IMG/VR virus record: IMGVR_UViG_3300009163_003337
Location: 1-64,000 of that record
From: a virus
Strand: one strand, 5' to 3'
DNA: 64,000 bases
Numbering within the stretch: position 1 is the stretch's first letter; every line of letters begins with the position of its first letter. Below, piece after piece: positions 26,629-35,147 of the stretch. The position numbers were made by a program, and so were the translations under genes. The notes under the pieces are model-generated. The model searched no databases. It saw only the letters and a list, made by a program, of their open reading frames with translations, and was not told the DNA's origin.

Positions 26629-27480
26629 TTATAGATCTTTTAGAAGTTCGTCGATTTCATCATCAATTGATGTATCTTGATATTGTGGCTTTTTAAATGG
26701 TGGAGCTTCTTCCTGAATAGGGCTAGCTTTAACATAAGTCTGAGCTGGTGATACAGTAGCTTCTTCTGCTGATCTACAGTAGTAATGCTCGTCAATCATT
26801 TGCTTTAGGTCATCGTACGATTTAAGAGTAAAGACCTTTGTAAGGTCAAAAGTATTATCATAGATTTTCTTTTGCTCATCTTCACTCAAGCTAAGCTTAC
26901 CTGCTGATGTAAATCTTGAAGATACATAGGTTGGAAACTCTCCTTGATTTTCACACTTAATTTTAAAATTGACTCCTGTAGAACCAAGATCAAAGATCCG
27001 CGGACCAAACTCCTCCGCATCTTCACCTTCGATGGCTTCCATGATAATCTTATGAAGCTGCTTACCGTATCGAAGAATTTTAACCTTACCGTTATTATCA
27101 GGATTCTGCGAATCGTCTACCACATAGACATTAACGAGATACTTCTCAATACGCTTAATAACTTTAACCTTTTCTTTATCATCTTCTGAGCCTGACCGTA
27201 AAATTTTAAATCGCTCTTCAGCGATTGGATCACGATCACCGAACGTCATCGGAGAAAGAGCTTGTACGTACTGACCCGTTGCAAACGATGGCCAACCGTG
27301 ATTATAATAGTGGAAGAATGTGTTCTTTGGATCTTTAGCGAACGGCAGCAATCTAACTGTATAGGTATGACCTGGTGAAGTCTTCATGATTTCATTAAAG
27401 GTAGAGTTGCTATTTTCACCCTCTGTCTTAACGAGGGCGTCTTTTATGGATTGAAACATAGATGTATTGAATGTACTCAT
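26629..27480 (-). CDS. 32: Single-stranded DNA-binding protein (T4 gp32-like)
   Basis: 283 residues; T4 gp32 is 301 aa. The core has the gp32 OB-fold features: 'SPGHTYTVRLLPFAKDPKNT' followed by 'FFHYYNHGWPSF', then 'KILRYGKQLHKIIMEAIEG' and 'VNFKIKCENQGEFPTYVSS', typical of T4-like gp32. The C-terminus is acidic ('DTSIDDEIDELLKDL'), as expected for the protein-recruiting tail. It coats ssDNA in replication, recombination and repair. A sigma70-like promoter lies about 37 nt upstream, a longer leader than at most genes here; T4 gp32 regulates its own translation through its leader. Confidence 0.87.
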   Translation of the reverse strand: MSTFNTSMFQSIKDALVKTEGENSNSTFNEIMKTSPGHTYTVRLLPFAKDPKNTFFHYYNHGWPSFATGQYVQALSPMTFGDRDPIAEERFKILRSGSEDDKEKVKVIKRIEKYLVNVYVVDDSQNPDNNGKVKILRYGKQLHKIIMEAIEGEDAEEFGPRIFDLGSTGVNFKIKCENQGEFPTYVSSRFTSAGKLSLSEDEQKKIYDNTFDLTKVFTLKSYDDLKQMIDEHYYCRSAEEATVSPAQTYVKASPIQEEAPPFKKPQYQDTSIDDEIDELLKDL

Positions 27481-27516
27481 TGATTTGTTGGTTTATATTT
27501 TATTGGCTTGTTATTT

Positions 27517-27544
27517 ATTATACGCTGGTAGTTTGACTTTGCAA
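27517..27544 (-). promoter_or_regulatory. sigma70-like promoter of gp32
   Basis: Minus strand: TTGCAA (27544-27539), 16 nt, TATAAT (27522-27517). It lies over the stop codon of the upstream gene. The start of transcription would be about 30 nt before the gp32 ATG. Confidence 0.55.
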
Positions 27545-28180
27545 GAGCTGAATTTCTATTATTTTAAGAGCTGCACTAATAACGTGCTTTAGTTTTTGTG
27601 ATTGCGCAAGGATTAGACGCGTTTTATTTAGAATATCGTGAAAGTCTTTTATAAAGAAGTCGAGTAGGTCAGGCTCTACTAGCTTAAGTGTTTTACTGCA
27701 TTCTAATCCGTGGAGGATATAAAAATTTATCTTGTGATCTCGTAGGTGCTGCAATACAATTGGATTATTACCTAAATTGATTACTTTATATTGCGCTAAG
27801 GTTATATTATTTGCACGACAGTATCGAAGAATAAAAGTACAGCTTCTCTTGCAAGCGTTGATTGTATCTTCAGTATCGGGTAATGCTGTTTCTTTTTTGC
27901 GTATGTATGTTGTATAGCACGCTATTGCTTTTGATGTTTTAAAGAACTGTAGGTCAAAGTATGTCTCATCTTGATATACTTTATATGGTGCCGTAAAAAA
28001 CTCTAACATGTTGACTTCGTTGTTTGAAGCAAACAAGAAGTTTAGCTTCTTAAGAGCAATGTAGTCTGCATCTGAGAGTTTGTCGAAGTTTTGACGTAAT
28101 TTAAAAGGTAACCCCTTAATAGTACGTTGAGCGATAAGAAAAGAATTGTATATTTTTTTTTCTACTTCTGTTAGAGGCAT
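27518..28180 (-). CDS. Unknown replication-operon protein (gp59 helicase-loader position)
   Basis: 220-residue, mostly helical protein directly upstream of gp32 and downstream of gp41. T4 gp59, the gp41 loader, is 217 aa, all-helical and also next to gene 32, so position and size fit a very diverged gp59. The sequence ('ALKKLNFLFASNNEVNMLEF', 'CKRSCTFILRYCRANNI') shows no motif that proves it. I keep this as a candidate only. It overlaps the upstream gene by 10 nt. Confidence 0.5.
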   Translation of the reverse strand: MPLTEVEKKIYNSFLIAQRTIKGLPFKLRQNFDKLSDADYIALKKLNFLFASNNEVNMLEFFTAPYKVYQDETYFDLQFFKTSKAIACYTTYIRKKETALPDTEDTINACKRSCTFILRYCRANNITLAQYKVINLGNNPIVLQHLRDHKINFYILHGLECSKTLKLVEPDLLDFFIKDFHDILNKTRLILAQSQKLKHVISAALKIIEIQLLQSQTTSV

Positions 28181-28464
28181 AATTTAGCATTGTTGTTCAA
28201 ATATTTAGTTATGTACTTACTTTTGGTAATAGTAGGATCATAATCTAAAAATATTTTAACTACCTCGTAATTAGATTCAACTCCTAAAATTGCTTTGAGT
28301 ATATTTCTTAAGGTTTCATCCTGTAGGGCTATAATAAACACATTTTGAAACGATAGTTTCTTGCCTTTAAGTAAAGTACAGAAAGAACAAAATGAAAGTA
28401 GAATGTGTTCACTCTCTAAGTCTATTGTCCTCTGATATGGTGTCGTTATAGGTGTTAGGTACAT
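28171..28464 (-). CDS. Small unknown protein in replication operon
   Basis: 97 residues, helical, with several hydrophobic segments ('IDLESEHILLSFCSFCTLL', 'FIIALQDETLRNILKAI'). It lies between gp41 and the gp59-position gene and overlaps both neighbours by 10 nt, so it is translated as part of the operon. T4 gp33 (112 aa) would be a positional guess but I see no sequence support. Confidence 0.5.
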   Translation of the reverse strand: MYLTPITTPYQRTIDLESEHILLSFCSFCTLLKGKKLSFQNVFIIALQDETLRNILKAILGVESNYEVVKIFLDYDPTITKSKYITKYLNNNAKLCL

Positions 28465-28895
28465 ATGTTTAATATCTTTGTAAAATTTAAAAAATTAGCT
28501 GTAAATTTACCCGTTACAGATGTTGTAGTATGAGTTATAGTGTTAGCAGCACAAAAGATAGCGGCAAGCTTTAAAATGTCTATAGTGCATCTATCTTTAA
28601 TGTAAAACATTGTAAGTTCTCTTGTTAATACAGATACAATAATTACAATGTCGGCTGAATACTTTTTAAAGCCATAATCAGCTAATTCTTTATAAAAGCT
28701 ATCAGCAAAGCAGCTGATGACATTGTGTGTTTTAATTTTACCTGAATAAAAGGTCGCTTGCTCAATACAATCTTTATACTTCAATAAGTATAACTTGATA
28801 TCTCTTAACTCATGAGTGTTGAAGTCTCGGTTACCGCTTCTATATGACTCTACCATGGTAGATACACTAGTATCATTAATAATATCTACGTTCAC
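28455..28895 (-). CDS. Unknown protein downstream of gp41, GTG start
   Basis: 146 residues from a GTG at 28895. Helical, Cys-containing sequence ('YLLKYKDCIEQATFYSG', 'ADIVIIVSVLTRELTMFYIK', 'ILKLAAIFCAANTI'). The hydrophobic segments are too mixed for confident membrane helices. It starts 30 nt after the gp41 stop and overlaps the next gene by 10 nt. No family is recognised. Confidence 0.5.
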   Translation of the reverse strand: MNVDIINDTSVSTMVESYRSGNRDFNTHELRDIKLYLLKYKDCIEQATFYSGKIKTHNVISCFADSFYKELADYGFKKYSADIVIIVSVLTRELTMFYIKDRCTIDILKLAAIFCAANTITHTTTSVTGKFTANFLNFTKILNICT

Positions 28896-28924
28896 AGTAA
28901 ATATTTAACCAAATAGTAGTAAAA

Positions 28925-30244
28925 TCAACTACTTAGCGCCTGTATTGCATTATATGAACTATCAGACTCATTTATACTAAAATCCTCCTCAGACTGCGTA
29001 ATAGTTAGGGTAGAATAATCAATTCTCATAGCTTGAGTATGGCCTCTTGGACCATATCTATTCTTCATCATACCTAGTCTAATAATACCTAATTCTCTAT
29101 CTTCTGCGTTCTGATAGATAGATACAATAACATCAGCTGTAGCAGCTAAACCTACACTCTCGGAGATAGTAGCTAGGTCAGGGTTATCACTACCAAATCC
29201 TTGACGATTTAGTTGTGTAGCGCTAATTATCGGACAGTTAAATATATAGGTCATAGCGCGGACCTGCTCTGTTACGTTTTTAATTCTCTCGTATGAATTA
29301 CTACCTACCGTGGAGTGTAGTAGGTTAAGGTAATCAAGCACAATAGCATCAATCTTAATGCCTTTATCTATAATCTTCTTAATAAAAGCCTTGAGTTGGT
29401 TAGGTGTGACTGTGCTAGGAGGAAACTCCTTAATAAACATATGACCTTTACCTTCTTCCTGTTGCTCTCTTATTGCTTGCTTCAGCGATTGAGCATTAAT
29501 TGCTAATTCTTTAAGAGGTATCTTACTAACGTTGGAGCATATACGACGAGCATACAGCAATTCCGACATCTCAAGAGTAATTAATAACACATTCTTACCC
29601 TGATTAACAATATTAGTAGCTATATTACCTAAAAAGATTGACTTTCCAATATTTGTCTCACCTGCAAACACATATAATGCTCGACCATTCTCTTGAAATC
29701 CTCCATTTAATGCCTCATCAAACCAACTCCAAGTACTCGGAATAGCTTTCTGTAGGCTTGTTAGATCTTCAACAATTAAATCAATATCTCTATATAAATC
29801 AAGACCTCTATCAGTTACAAGACTAATATTGCACGATGTCTCAAATTTATTAAGTATTTCAGAGGTATCTACCGTACCTTTAGCTATATCACCCGCAACA
29901 TCGAGCATAGTATAATATACAGACTTTTCCTTAATGAATCTCTCCGTATTATCATATAATTCTGACTTGTCAATATTCTTGTCAAGGTCTTTAAATGATT
30001 CAACAAGCTGCTTAAATGATTCTCTAAACTCATCAGTAGTAAGGTAAGCTTTAACCTCAGTAAGAGTAGGAAGTTTTTCACGCCTTGTATAGAAATCATT
30101 AATAATTTCAAATATCTTAGCAATATTTTTTGATTTAAAATACTTCGGCTTGATATAGTCTACAATTGAAGCAAGATACGTTGAGTCAGTTAAAGATCGG
30201 TAGCATAAAATTTTTTCAAAATAATCATTATCTAAATCACTCAC
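28925..30244 (-). CDS. 41: Replicative DNA helicase (T4 gp41/DnaB-like)
   Basis: 439 residues; T4 gp41 is 475 aa. The RecA-type core begins near residue 165 with 'STWSWFDEALNGGFQENGRA' and Walker A GETNIGKS; Walker B is in 'IKIDAIVLDYLNLLHS'; motif 'CPIISATQLNRQGFG' and 'MMKNRYGPRGHTQAMRIDY' (arginine finger/beta-hairpin region) follow. The N-terminal helical domain ('YFEKILCYRSLTDSTYLASI') is also typical. It unwinds DNA ahead of the polymerase and works with gp61. The start is a GTG at 30244. Confidence 0.9.
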   Translation of the reverse strand: MSDLDNDYFEKILCYRSLTDSTYLASIVDYIKPKYFKSKNIAKIFEIINDFYTRREKLPTLTEVKAYLTTDEFRESFKQLVESFKDLDKNIDKSELYDNTERFIKEKSVYYTMLDVAGDIAKGTVDTSEILNKFETSCNISLVTDRGLDLYRDIDLIVEDLTSLQKAIPSTWSWFDEALNGGFQENGRALYVFAGETNIGKSIFLGNIATNIVNQGKNVLLITLEMSELLYARRICSNVSKIPLKELAINAQSLKQAIREQQEEGKGHMFIKEFPPSTVTPNQLKAFIKKIIDKGIKIDAIVLDYLNLLHSTVGSNSYERIKNVTEQVRAMTYIFNCPIISATQLNRQGFGSDNPDLATISESVGLAATADVIVSIYQNAEDRELGIIRLGMMKNRYGPRGHTQAMRIDYSTLTITQSEEDFSINESDSSYNAIQALSS

Positions 30245-30308
30245 AAACTAATACTATAATTAAAGTTTCTATTATCAATCATTTATCCAACTCTTCTCAT
30301 AATCAGTC

Positions 30309-30977
30309 TTACAGCTTACCCTTCCACTTGTTTAAAAACCACGCTTGTCCCTCTAAAAACTCCGGGGTAAATTCTCTTAGACCTGGGGAAGCGTGTGTAA
30401 TCATAATATCAGATACACCTAATTTAAATCCTGCTTTATGACACTGCAAACTAAAATCTAAATCATAATGGTGAAACTTTGCTGGATTTGTTTCATCAAA
30501 TCTTACGGTTTCAAATACTCGTCGATGAATTGCTAAGAATACGCCGTCGAGTAGTACTACACGTCTTGGATAGGTTCCAAAAGCCGTCATATTTTTTTGT
30601 GTTTCCGTACCATGAGCAACAGCACCGTGTAGTTTACCACCTTCAAATCCACCTCCCATTATATGCCACAAGGCGGGCTCCTGTAATTTACATTCTGTAG
30701 TTCCAGCCACACCAACAACATCATACTCTGTATTCAATAAGCTTGGAATTTTATATATAATATCCGATTCAATGATTACATCATCATGACACAGTACGAG
30801 GTAGTCTTTCTTACCCTCGATAGCTAAATCAATTGCACGATTATAGACTTCCGGTAGTGATGAAGTATTTTTTTCTTTATATATAAATTGATTGAAGGTT
30901 GATACATTTTTATATAGGAGGGTATCTTTTCGGCTGCCTTTTGTAGCTGAGAAATATAGTGTTTTGTATTTTGACAT
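30309..30977 (-). CDS. GT2-type glycosyltransferase
   Basis: 222 residues with a GT-A fold of the Glyco_tranf_2_5 kind. The DxD-like metal site is 'DYLVLCHDDVIIES'; acceptor-side motifs are 'RRVVLLDGVFLAIHRRVFE', then RFDE, 'HHYDLDFSLQCHKAGFKLGV' and 'ITHASPG'. It could add sugar to phage DNA, virion or host surface; the substrate is unknown. It stands alone among replication genes and is not part of the 59-64 kb glycosyltransferase operon. A TATAAT lies 3 nt upstream of the ATG. Confidence 0.75.
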   Translation of the reverse strand: MSKYKTLYFSATKGSRKDTLLYKNVSTFNQFIYKEKNTSSLPEVYNRAIDLAIEGKKDYLVLCHDDVIIESDIIYKIPSLLNTEYDVVGVAGTTECKLQEPALWHIMGGGFEGGKLHGAVAHGTETQKNMTAFGTYPRRVVLLDGVFLAIHRRVFETVRFDETNPAKFHHYDLDFSLQCHKAGFKLGVSDIMITHASPGLREFTPEFLEGQAWFLNKWKGKL

Positions 30978-30981
30978 AAGA

Positions 30982-31662
30982 TTATATAAATAAAAATGGC
31001 GATTTGGTCTCGAATGTATCAGCGATCTTCCACTCTTTAAATTCAGATAGTACCATAATCACCCCTTCTGGTAGTAATTTAAACCCTTCACCACCAAGGG
31101 TAGAGATATCACCGGTGTCATTGTAATGAAGAATAGATCCCTGTCTTGCAATATAAACTTCATTAGTATCTGTATCTATTACACACAGCGCAAAGGTTCC
31201 TTCGAGTCTACCGAGAACCTTTTTAATAAGAGTATGAGCTAAGCACTCACCGTTACATTCTTCAGTAAAGTGTTGTAGTAAGTTAGGAATTACGGCGGTA
31301 TCAACAGGATTTACATCCCAATCTACAAATTCTGCTACTAAACTCTTCGAATTAGTAAGTACACCATTGTGAACAACAGACCATGAAAGAGATTCAAAGG
31401 GGTGAGATGTATCATATGACCAGTAGCGGGCAGCTGATGTAGGTGCCTGGACGTGCCCTATATAGTAATCACATCTCTCATCTAACTGAATTTGGTTAAA
31501 ATCGAGCGTACCTTGCTTTTTAATAACTTGCTGCTCGTTTCCATTGTAAAGACAAAGAACTCCACTAGCAAAATTACCGCGAGGTAGATTACCTTCATAT
31601 AATACTTCAAATTTTGATACATTGTTAGATCCTATAATTGCGCAAATAATTAAGCTTCTCAC
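30982..31662 (-). CDS. Class II glutamine amidotransferase (stand-alone Ntn domain)
   Basis: 226 residues of the GlmS/PurF-type N-terminal nucleophile family, which releases ammonia from glutamine. Motifs: Cys-Ala-Ile-Ile-Gly near the start (nucleophile Cys7 in this reading), 'IGHVQAPTSA', 'SHPFESLSWSVVHNGVLTN' (oxyanion-hole Asn-Gly) and 'GRLEGTFALCVIDTD'. There is no acceptor domain, so a partner must use the ammonia. QueC lies 1.5 kb away on the same strand; Gat-QueC fusions of this domain are known in 7-deazaguanine modification, so a split pair is possible (inference). The annotated GTG start puts six residues before Cys: either a propeptide or an ATT start directly before Cys. Confidence 0.75.
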   Translation of the reverse strand: MRSLIICAIIGSNNVSKFEVLYEGNLPRGNFASGVLCLYNGNEQQVIKKQGTLDFNQIQLDERCDYYIGHVQAPTSAARYWSYDTSHPFESLSWSVVHNGVLTNSKSLVAEFVDWDVNPVDTAVIPNLLQHFTEECNGECLAHTLIKKVLGRLEGTFALCVIDTDTNEVYIARQGSILHYNDTGDISTLGGEGFKLLPEGVIMVLSEFKEWKIADTFETKSPFLFI

Positions 31663-31719
31663 TCCTCTCTTAAAAGTATTAAAATAATAAAAACAATAAT
31701 AAGAATAGCAATCATAATA

Positions 31720-32037
31720 TTATAAATAATCTCTCCTCTCTTTTGGCATTCTCCAAAAAAAGTCAATTTGACCGGTTAAATTGTTTTTGGCTAGAGAGTA
31801 TGTTGGATACTCAATACCATCAGGCATAAGATACCAGGATTTGCGTTCTTTCTTAACTTTTTCAATACCTAAATTTCTTAAAGTATTATATCCAAGACCT
31901 TTTATTTTAAAAAGATCATTGTTTGTACGGAAAGGCTGCATTGCTACAATGCGCTCAGCTACCTTCTTACCTATACCTGGCAGGTTACATATGCCTGTAT
32001 AAGACATTTCATTAAAATCTTCCCAATTTAGTTGCAT
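31720..32037 (-). CDS. Helix-hairpin-helix DNA-binding protein (ComEA-like)
   Basis: 105 residues with two helix-hairpin-helix units: 'GICNLPGIGKKVAERIV' (~15-31) and 'LFKIKGLGYNTLRNLGIEKV' (~42-61). This matches the (HhH)2 DNA-binding module of ComEA and related repair proteins. The C-terminal 40 residues are aromatic and basic and not recognised. It probably binds DNA non-specifically; the role may be repair or DNA handling. A TATAAT lies 14 nt before the ATG, back to back with a plus-strand late promoter. Confidence 0.7.
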   Translation of the reverse strand: MQLNWEDFNEMSYTGICNLPGIGKKVAERIVAMQPFRTNNDLFKIKGLGYNTLRNLGIEKVKKERKSWYLMPDGIEYPTYSLAKNNLTGQIDFFWRMPKERRDYL

Positions 32038-32041
32038 CTTG

Positions 32042-32049
32042 TATAAATA
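32042..32049 (+). promoter_or_regulatory. T4-type late promoter (TATAAATA)
   Basis: Exact TATAAATA, 9 nt before the ATG at 32059. A minus-strand TATAAT (32057-32052) for the divergent HhH gene lies next to it. Confidence 0.65.
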
Positions 32050-32058
32050 TTATTATAC

Positions 32059-32538
32059 ATGAGTTCCTTTAGTAATCTACTTTCAAGGCTATCTTTTCTT
32101 AACGAGCAGTTTAAGCTAGGTAAGCCAGAGACAAAGGTGTTAAATCCAATAATTGCATCACTTAAGCATCCAACTATTTTGGATAAAAAGCCCGCGAATT
32201 CGTATTTAAAGAACTTGGTAAAAATTACTGCACTGTCGAGATTAGATCTAATAACGAATGAGCAATTTAGTATACTTAAAAGGAAAGCTGCATCTGTAAC
32301 GTATATTACTAATAAGTTAAAAGAATTTGGGCTATATGATAAGTTATTTAAAGATGATGCCACAATAGATGAGGTCAATAATTTTGTTATTGATAACGCT
32401 AGAATGCTTGTTGGTTTTGCTGCTAAGCAAATGCCTGGCGGTGGTTATGACTTACCTGATGAGGGTCTAGAGCCTGAAGAAATAGCGAGAGAGGTAGTGC
32501 AAGATTTGAGTCAAGATATAGATGACTATTCAGAGTAA
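32059..32538 (+). CDS. Putative head-targeted protein, part 1 (before in-frame TAA)
   Basis: 159 residues ending at TAA 32536-32538. The leader MSSFSNLLSRLSFLNE ends in Leu-Asn-Glu, a T4 gp21-like cleavage site, as in other capsid-targeting-like leaders of this window. Sequence continues in the same frame after the stop with coding-like residues ('AYQIEIKFAKRTSEIVVTKV'), so this and the next entry are probably one ~360-residue gene interrupted by one stop. The late promoter supports expression with virion genes. Function unknown. Confidence 0.6.
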   Translation: MSSFSNLLSRLSFLNEQFKLGKPETKVLNPIIASLKHPTILDKKPANSYLKNLVKITALSRLDLITNEQFSILKRKAASVTYITNKLKEFGLYDKLFKDDATIDEVNNFVIDNARMLVGFAAKQMPGGGYDLPDEGLEPEEIAREVVQDLSQDIDDYSE

Positions 32539-33147
32539 TTTTCAGATGCATATCAAATTGAAATTAAGTTTGCAAAGCGTACGTCAGAAATTGTTGTTAC
32601 AAAGGTAGCAGAGTTGCTAAAATCTATAACATCAAACGATGATGTTATAGACATCGATGAAACAAATGGTGCTATTGATATAATTGTAGCAAAAAATACT
32701 GCATTAGATAACAGATTAGATAAAGCTGTAAAGTTAAATAATCCAACTCAAACATTTGACCAAATTGAAAGGGATATAGAGGGCTATATACACAGTAAGG
32801 CAAATATAGATGTTGTAGTTCAAGTAATGGGTCCGGACAAAGAAGCTGTATCTAATTTATCTAATAACGGTTATGAAGACGAAGAGATGTATGGTGAAGA
32901 GGAAGCTGAAGATCAAACAAATCAGGTAGGTAATTGGACAATTGAGGAGCTAGAGGGATTGGGTATAATAATGCCAAGATATACAGGTGGTAAAACACCA
33001 ATTGAAGAAAGATCAGTACTTAACTATATGTCAGAACAGAAAGTATATAATACTCCAAAGCTCGTTGTTGAATCGCAGAGCTTTAAAGACAAATTTAAGC
33101 CAAAGACATCTAAGCAATTGGCTGAGTTAAGAAATTACGGAATGTAA
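32539..33147 (+). CDS. Putative head-targeted protein, part 2 (after in-frame TAA)
   Basis: The frame stays open from 32539 to 33147; the first possible start after the stop is a TTG at 32614. An acidic stretch ('EDEEMYGEEEAEDQTNQVG') is followed by 'MPRYTGGKTPIEERSVLNYM' and a basic end ('FKDKFKPKTSKQLAELRNYG'). There is no promoter and no good start of its own, so it is best read as the C-terminal half of the 32059 gene, reached by read-through or broken by a nonsense mutation or base error. It overlaps the QueC 3' end by 13 nt. Confidence 0.5.
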   Translation, partial: FSDAYQIEIKFAKRTSEIVVTKVAELLKSITSNDDVIDIDETNGAIDIIVAKNTALDNRLDKAVKLNNPTQTFDQIERDIEGYIHSKANIDVVVQVMGPDKEAVSNLSNNGYEDEEMYGEEEAEDQTNQVGNWTIEELEGLGIIMPRYTGGKTPIEERSVLNYMSEQKVYNTPKLVVESQSFKDKFKPKTSKQLAELRNYGM

Positions 33148-33953
33148 CATCCTTTAGCTTCATAAATCTCATTCAGCTTTTCTTGCTGAAGATACTCAAT
33201 AGGGTCTCTAAATCCAGCCTCAATAAAGCCAGCTAATCTCAAACTACTTGAAGGGGTAGTAGCATCAGCTAAACCATCTCCACGATTAGAATAGCATGTC
33301 CATGTGTCTTTGAAGTTTACCCCAAGCTCTACACCCTGCCTTACAATATCAGCTTTCGACATGGAGAGCAGTGGAGCTCCCACGTTAATCCTATGTTGTC
33401 TGTTAAGTGATACTAAGCTGTTTACACTATCAACAAACTCTTGACTACCATCCCAATAACCGGCTAAAGAGTCTACTTGAGCAGCACCATACCATACTGT
33501 ATCTGCTCTAAGGCTTTCTGCATAAGCACAGCAGATCGTAATAAACATCTGATTCCTAAACGGTACATATGATACAGGTTGTGCATCACCTGCGATTTTA
33601 CTAATATCAGGGTTATCAATCTCTTCATTAGTGAGAGATGAAGTAGGTGAGATATTTTTTAAATATGTTACATCTAATGTTTTATTTGTAATAATAACAT
33701 TAGGATATTTCTCTTTAATAAGTTGATATTGAACACCCATGCACTCTAATTCCCTACTATGTCTTTGACCGTAATCAAAGGATACAGTATGGAGCTCTTT
33801 TACGCCACCTGCAGCAGCGATGTGTAATAGTAACGTTGAATCCATTCCACCTGAAAATGCCAAAACAAGCTTTTCTGGTGGTTTAGGCGCTACATAACCG
33901 ATTGATTTCTCATAGTCTGTTAAAATTTCTGATATACTTTTATCTTTATTCAT
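33135..33953 (-). CDS. queC: QueC-like 7-cyano-7-deazaguanine (preQ0) synthase
   Basis: 272 residues of the PP-loop ATPase family: 'LVLAFSGGMDSTLLLH' (SGGMDS), 'HTVSFDYGQRHSRELE', 'VPFRNQMFITICCAYAESL' and 'TVWYGAAQVD'. QueC turns CDG plus ammonia into preQ0. The usual zinc site (one Cys, then CGxCxxC) is lost: after 'DTWTCYSNRGDG' come Ala/Thr/Ser instead of the three Cys, and then the normal 'LRLAGFIEAGFRDPIEY'. So the enzyme may have changed function or lost Zn. FolE, QueD and QueE are also in the window. The start lies inside the UvsX 3' end (8-nt overlap). Confidence 0.8.
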   Translation of the reverse strand: MNKDKSISEILTDYEKSIGYVAPKPPEKLVLAFSGGMDSTLLLHIAAAGGVKELHTVSFDYGQRHSRELECMGVQYQLIKEKYPNVIITNKTLDVTYLKNISPTSSLTNEEIDNPDISKIAGDAQPVSYVPFRNQMFITICCAYAESLRADTVWYGAAQVDSLAGYWDGSQEFVDSVNSLVSLNRQHRINVGAPLLSMSKADIVRQGVELGVNFKDTWTCYSNRGDGLADATTPSSSLRLAGFIEAGFRDPIEYLQQEKLNEIYEAKGCYIP

Positions 33954-35061
33954 TATCTTCTGTTGTAATTACTTCTTCTGGTACTTCATGTTCATCGTTA
34001 GAGTATGACCACTCCTTTTTAATCTTTAACTCAAGCTTAGGAATAATAGTTTCTTCCCAAAGCTTTGTATCTTTGCGCCAGTTACGATAGTATCCTAGCT
34101 TAGTTCCGTCCTCTAGAGTATATGTAGCACCACCTTGAATGACGATACCGTGACCTACTGCAAGATCGAGTAACCCATAGTAACGATCAAGTCCTGTAGA
34201 GAATGATAAGAACATTTCACCTTCAAGATACTGTTTAATGAAGCGATTCTTACGAGTAAGAGCTCTAATAATAATACCAGAGTAGTTTTTTTGACCTACA
34301 GCAAGTGTAGTATCAGTAGTCTTACCTCCGTCATCTTTTACTGGCTTTCGAGCTAGTTGAACTGTAACAGATGGAAGGTATACACACGCTTTGCCACCTG
34401 GCATATTTTTTTCAATCGATGGAAACATTGCTGTCGGGTCGTCATAAACGTGATTTGTCAGCAAAATCGTAGTCTGCGTTACAGATCCTAAGTTAGTGCA
34501 TGTTTGCAGTAGGGTCTTCATTGCTCTAGCTTTTGAGCCCATATCTGAACTCGTACTCTCTTTACCCATTCGTGAATGCTCAAGTTCAGATTGAAGATTA
34601 CCAAGTGAGTCGATGGCTACTATAAACTTACCTTGTAGTTTTTTTTCTTGTACTGTAGTTAAAAACTTATACAGAGCATTCCGTGTCTGCTCAATACTAA
34701 CACATGGAACATATTTGACTTTGGATACATCAAGACCGAGCCTTTCAGCACCGTCGCTGTCTACAGCATTTTCTGTGTCAAAAATAACAGGAATAAGACC
34801 TTCCTTTTGTGCACTAGCAAGGATTTTTTGTACAAATAAAGATTTACCAGTCATACTCTCACCTGCCAGCATAACTACCCTACCTTTAGGTATACCACCA
34901 TATACGGATCCTGATATAATTGCATTAAGAACGTAGCTTCCCGTATCTATCCAACCTGAAACTCTACTTAGGGTATTATCACTCAGGTAAGTCGCAAATG
35001 GGTTAACTTCATCTATAGAGTCTAATGCCTTCTCAATATCCTTATCCTCAAATCTACTCAT
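33946..35061 (-). CDS. uvsX: UvsX recombinase (RecA-like)
   Basis: 371 residues; T4 UvsX is 391 aa. Walker A is GESMTGKS; Walker B is in 'KFIVAIDSLGNLQS'; loop 2 region 'SEIEKNMPGGKA'-like sequence (here 'SIEKNMPGGKACVYLPS') and 'ILLTNHVYDDPTAMFPS' are typical of UvsX. It catalyses strand exchange in recombination-dependent replication and repair. The C-terminus is acidic ('EHEVPEEVITTEDNE'). A TATAAT lies 8 nt before the ATG, with no clear -35. Confidence 0.92.
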   Translation of the reverse strand: MSRFEDKDIEKALDSIDEVNPFATYLSDNTLSRVSGWIDTGSYVLNAIISGSVYGGIPKGRVVMLAGESMTGKSLFVQKILASAQKEGLIPVIFDTENAVDSDGAERLGLDVSKVKYVPCVSIEQTRNALYKFLTTVQEKKLQGKFIVAIDSLGNLQSELEHSRMGKESTSSDMGSKARAMKTLLQTCTNLGSVTQTTILLTNHVYDDPTAMFPSIEKNMPGGKACVYLPSVTVQLARKPVKDDGGKTTDTTLAVGQKNYSGIIIRALTRKNRFIKQYLEGEMFLSFSTGLDRYYGLLDLAVGHGIVIQGGATYTLEDGTKLGYYRNWRKDTKLWEETIIPKLELKIKKEWSYSNDEHEVPEEVITTEDNE

Positions 35062-35147
35062 ATCTATATATTATAGTAATAAACATACAAATCAACATAA
35101 ATATAATTGTAGTTCACGGAATCCTACCTCCTAACTACTCTATTGTT

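Noticed and set aside
28171-28464. T4 gp33 late co-activator
   Set aside because: Only position and size fit; no sequence support, so not named.
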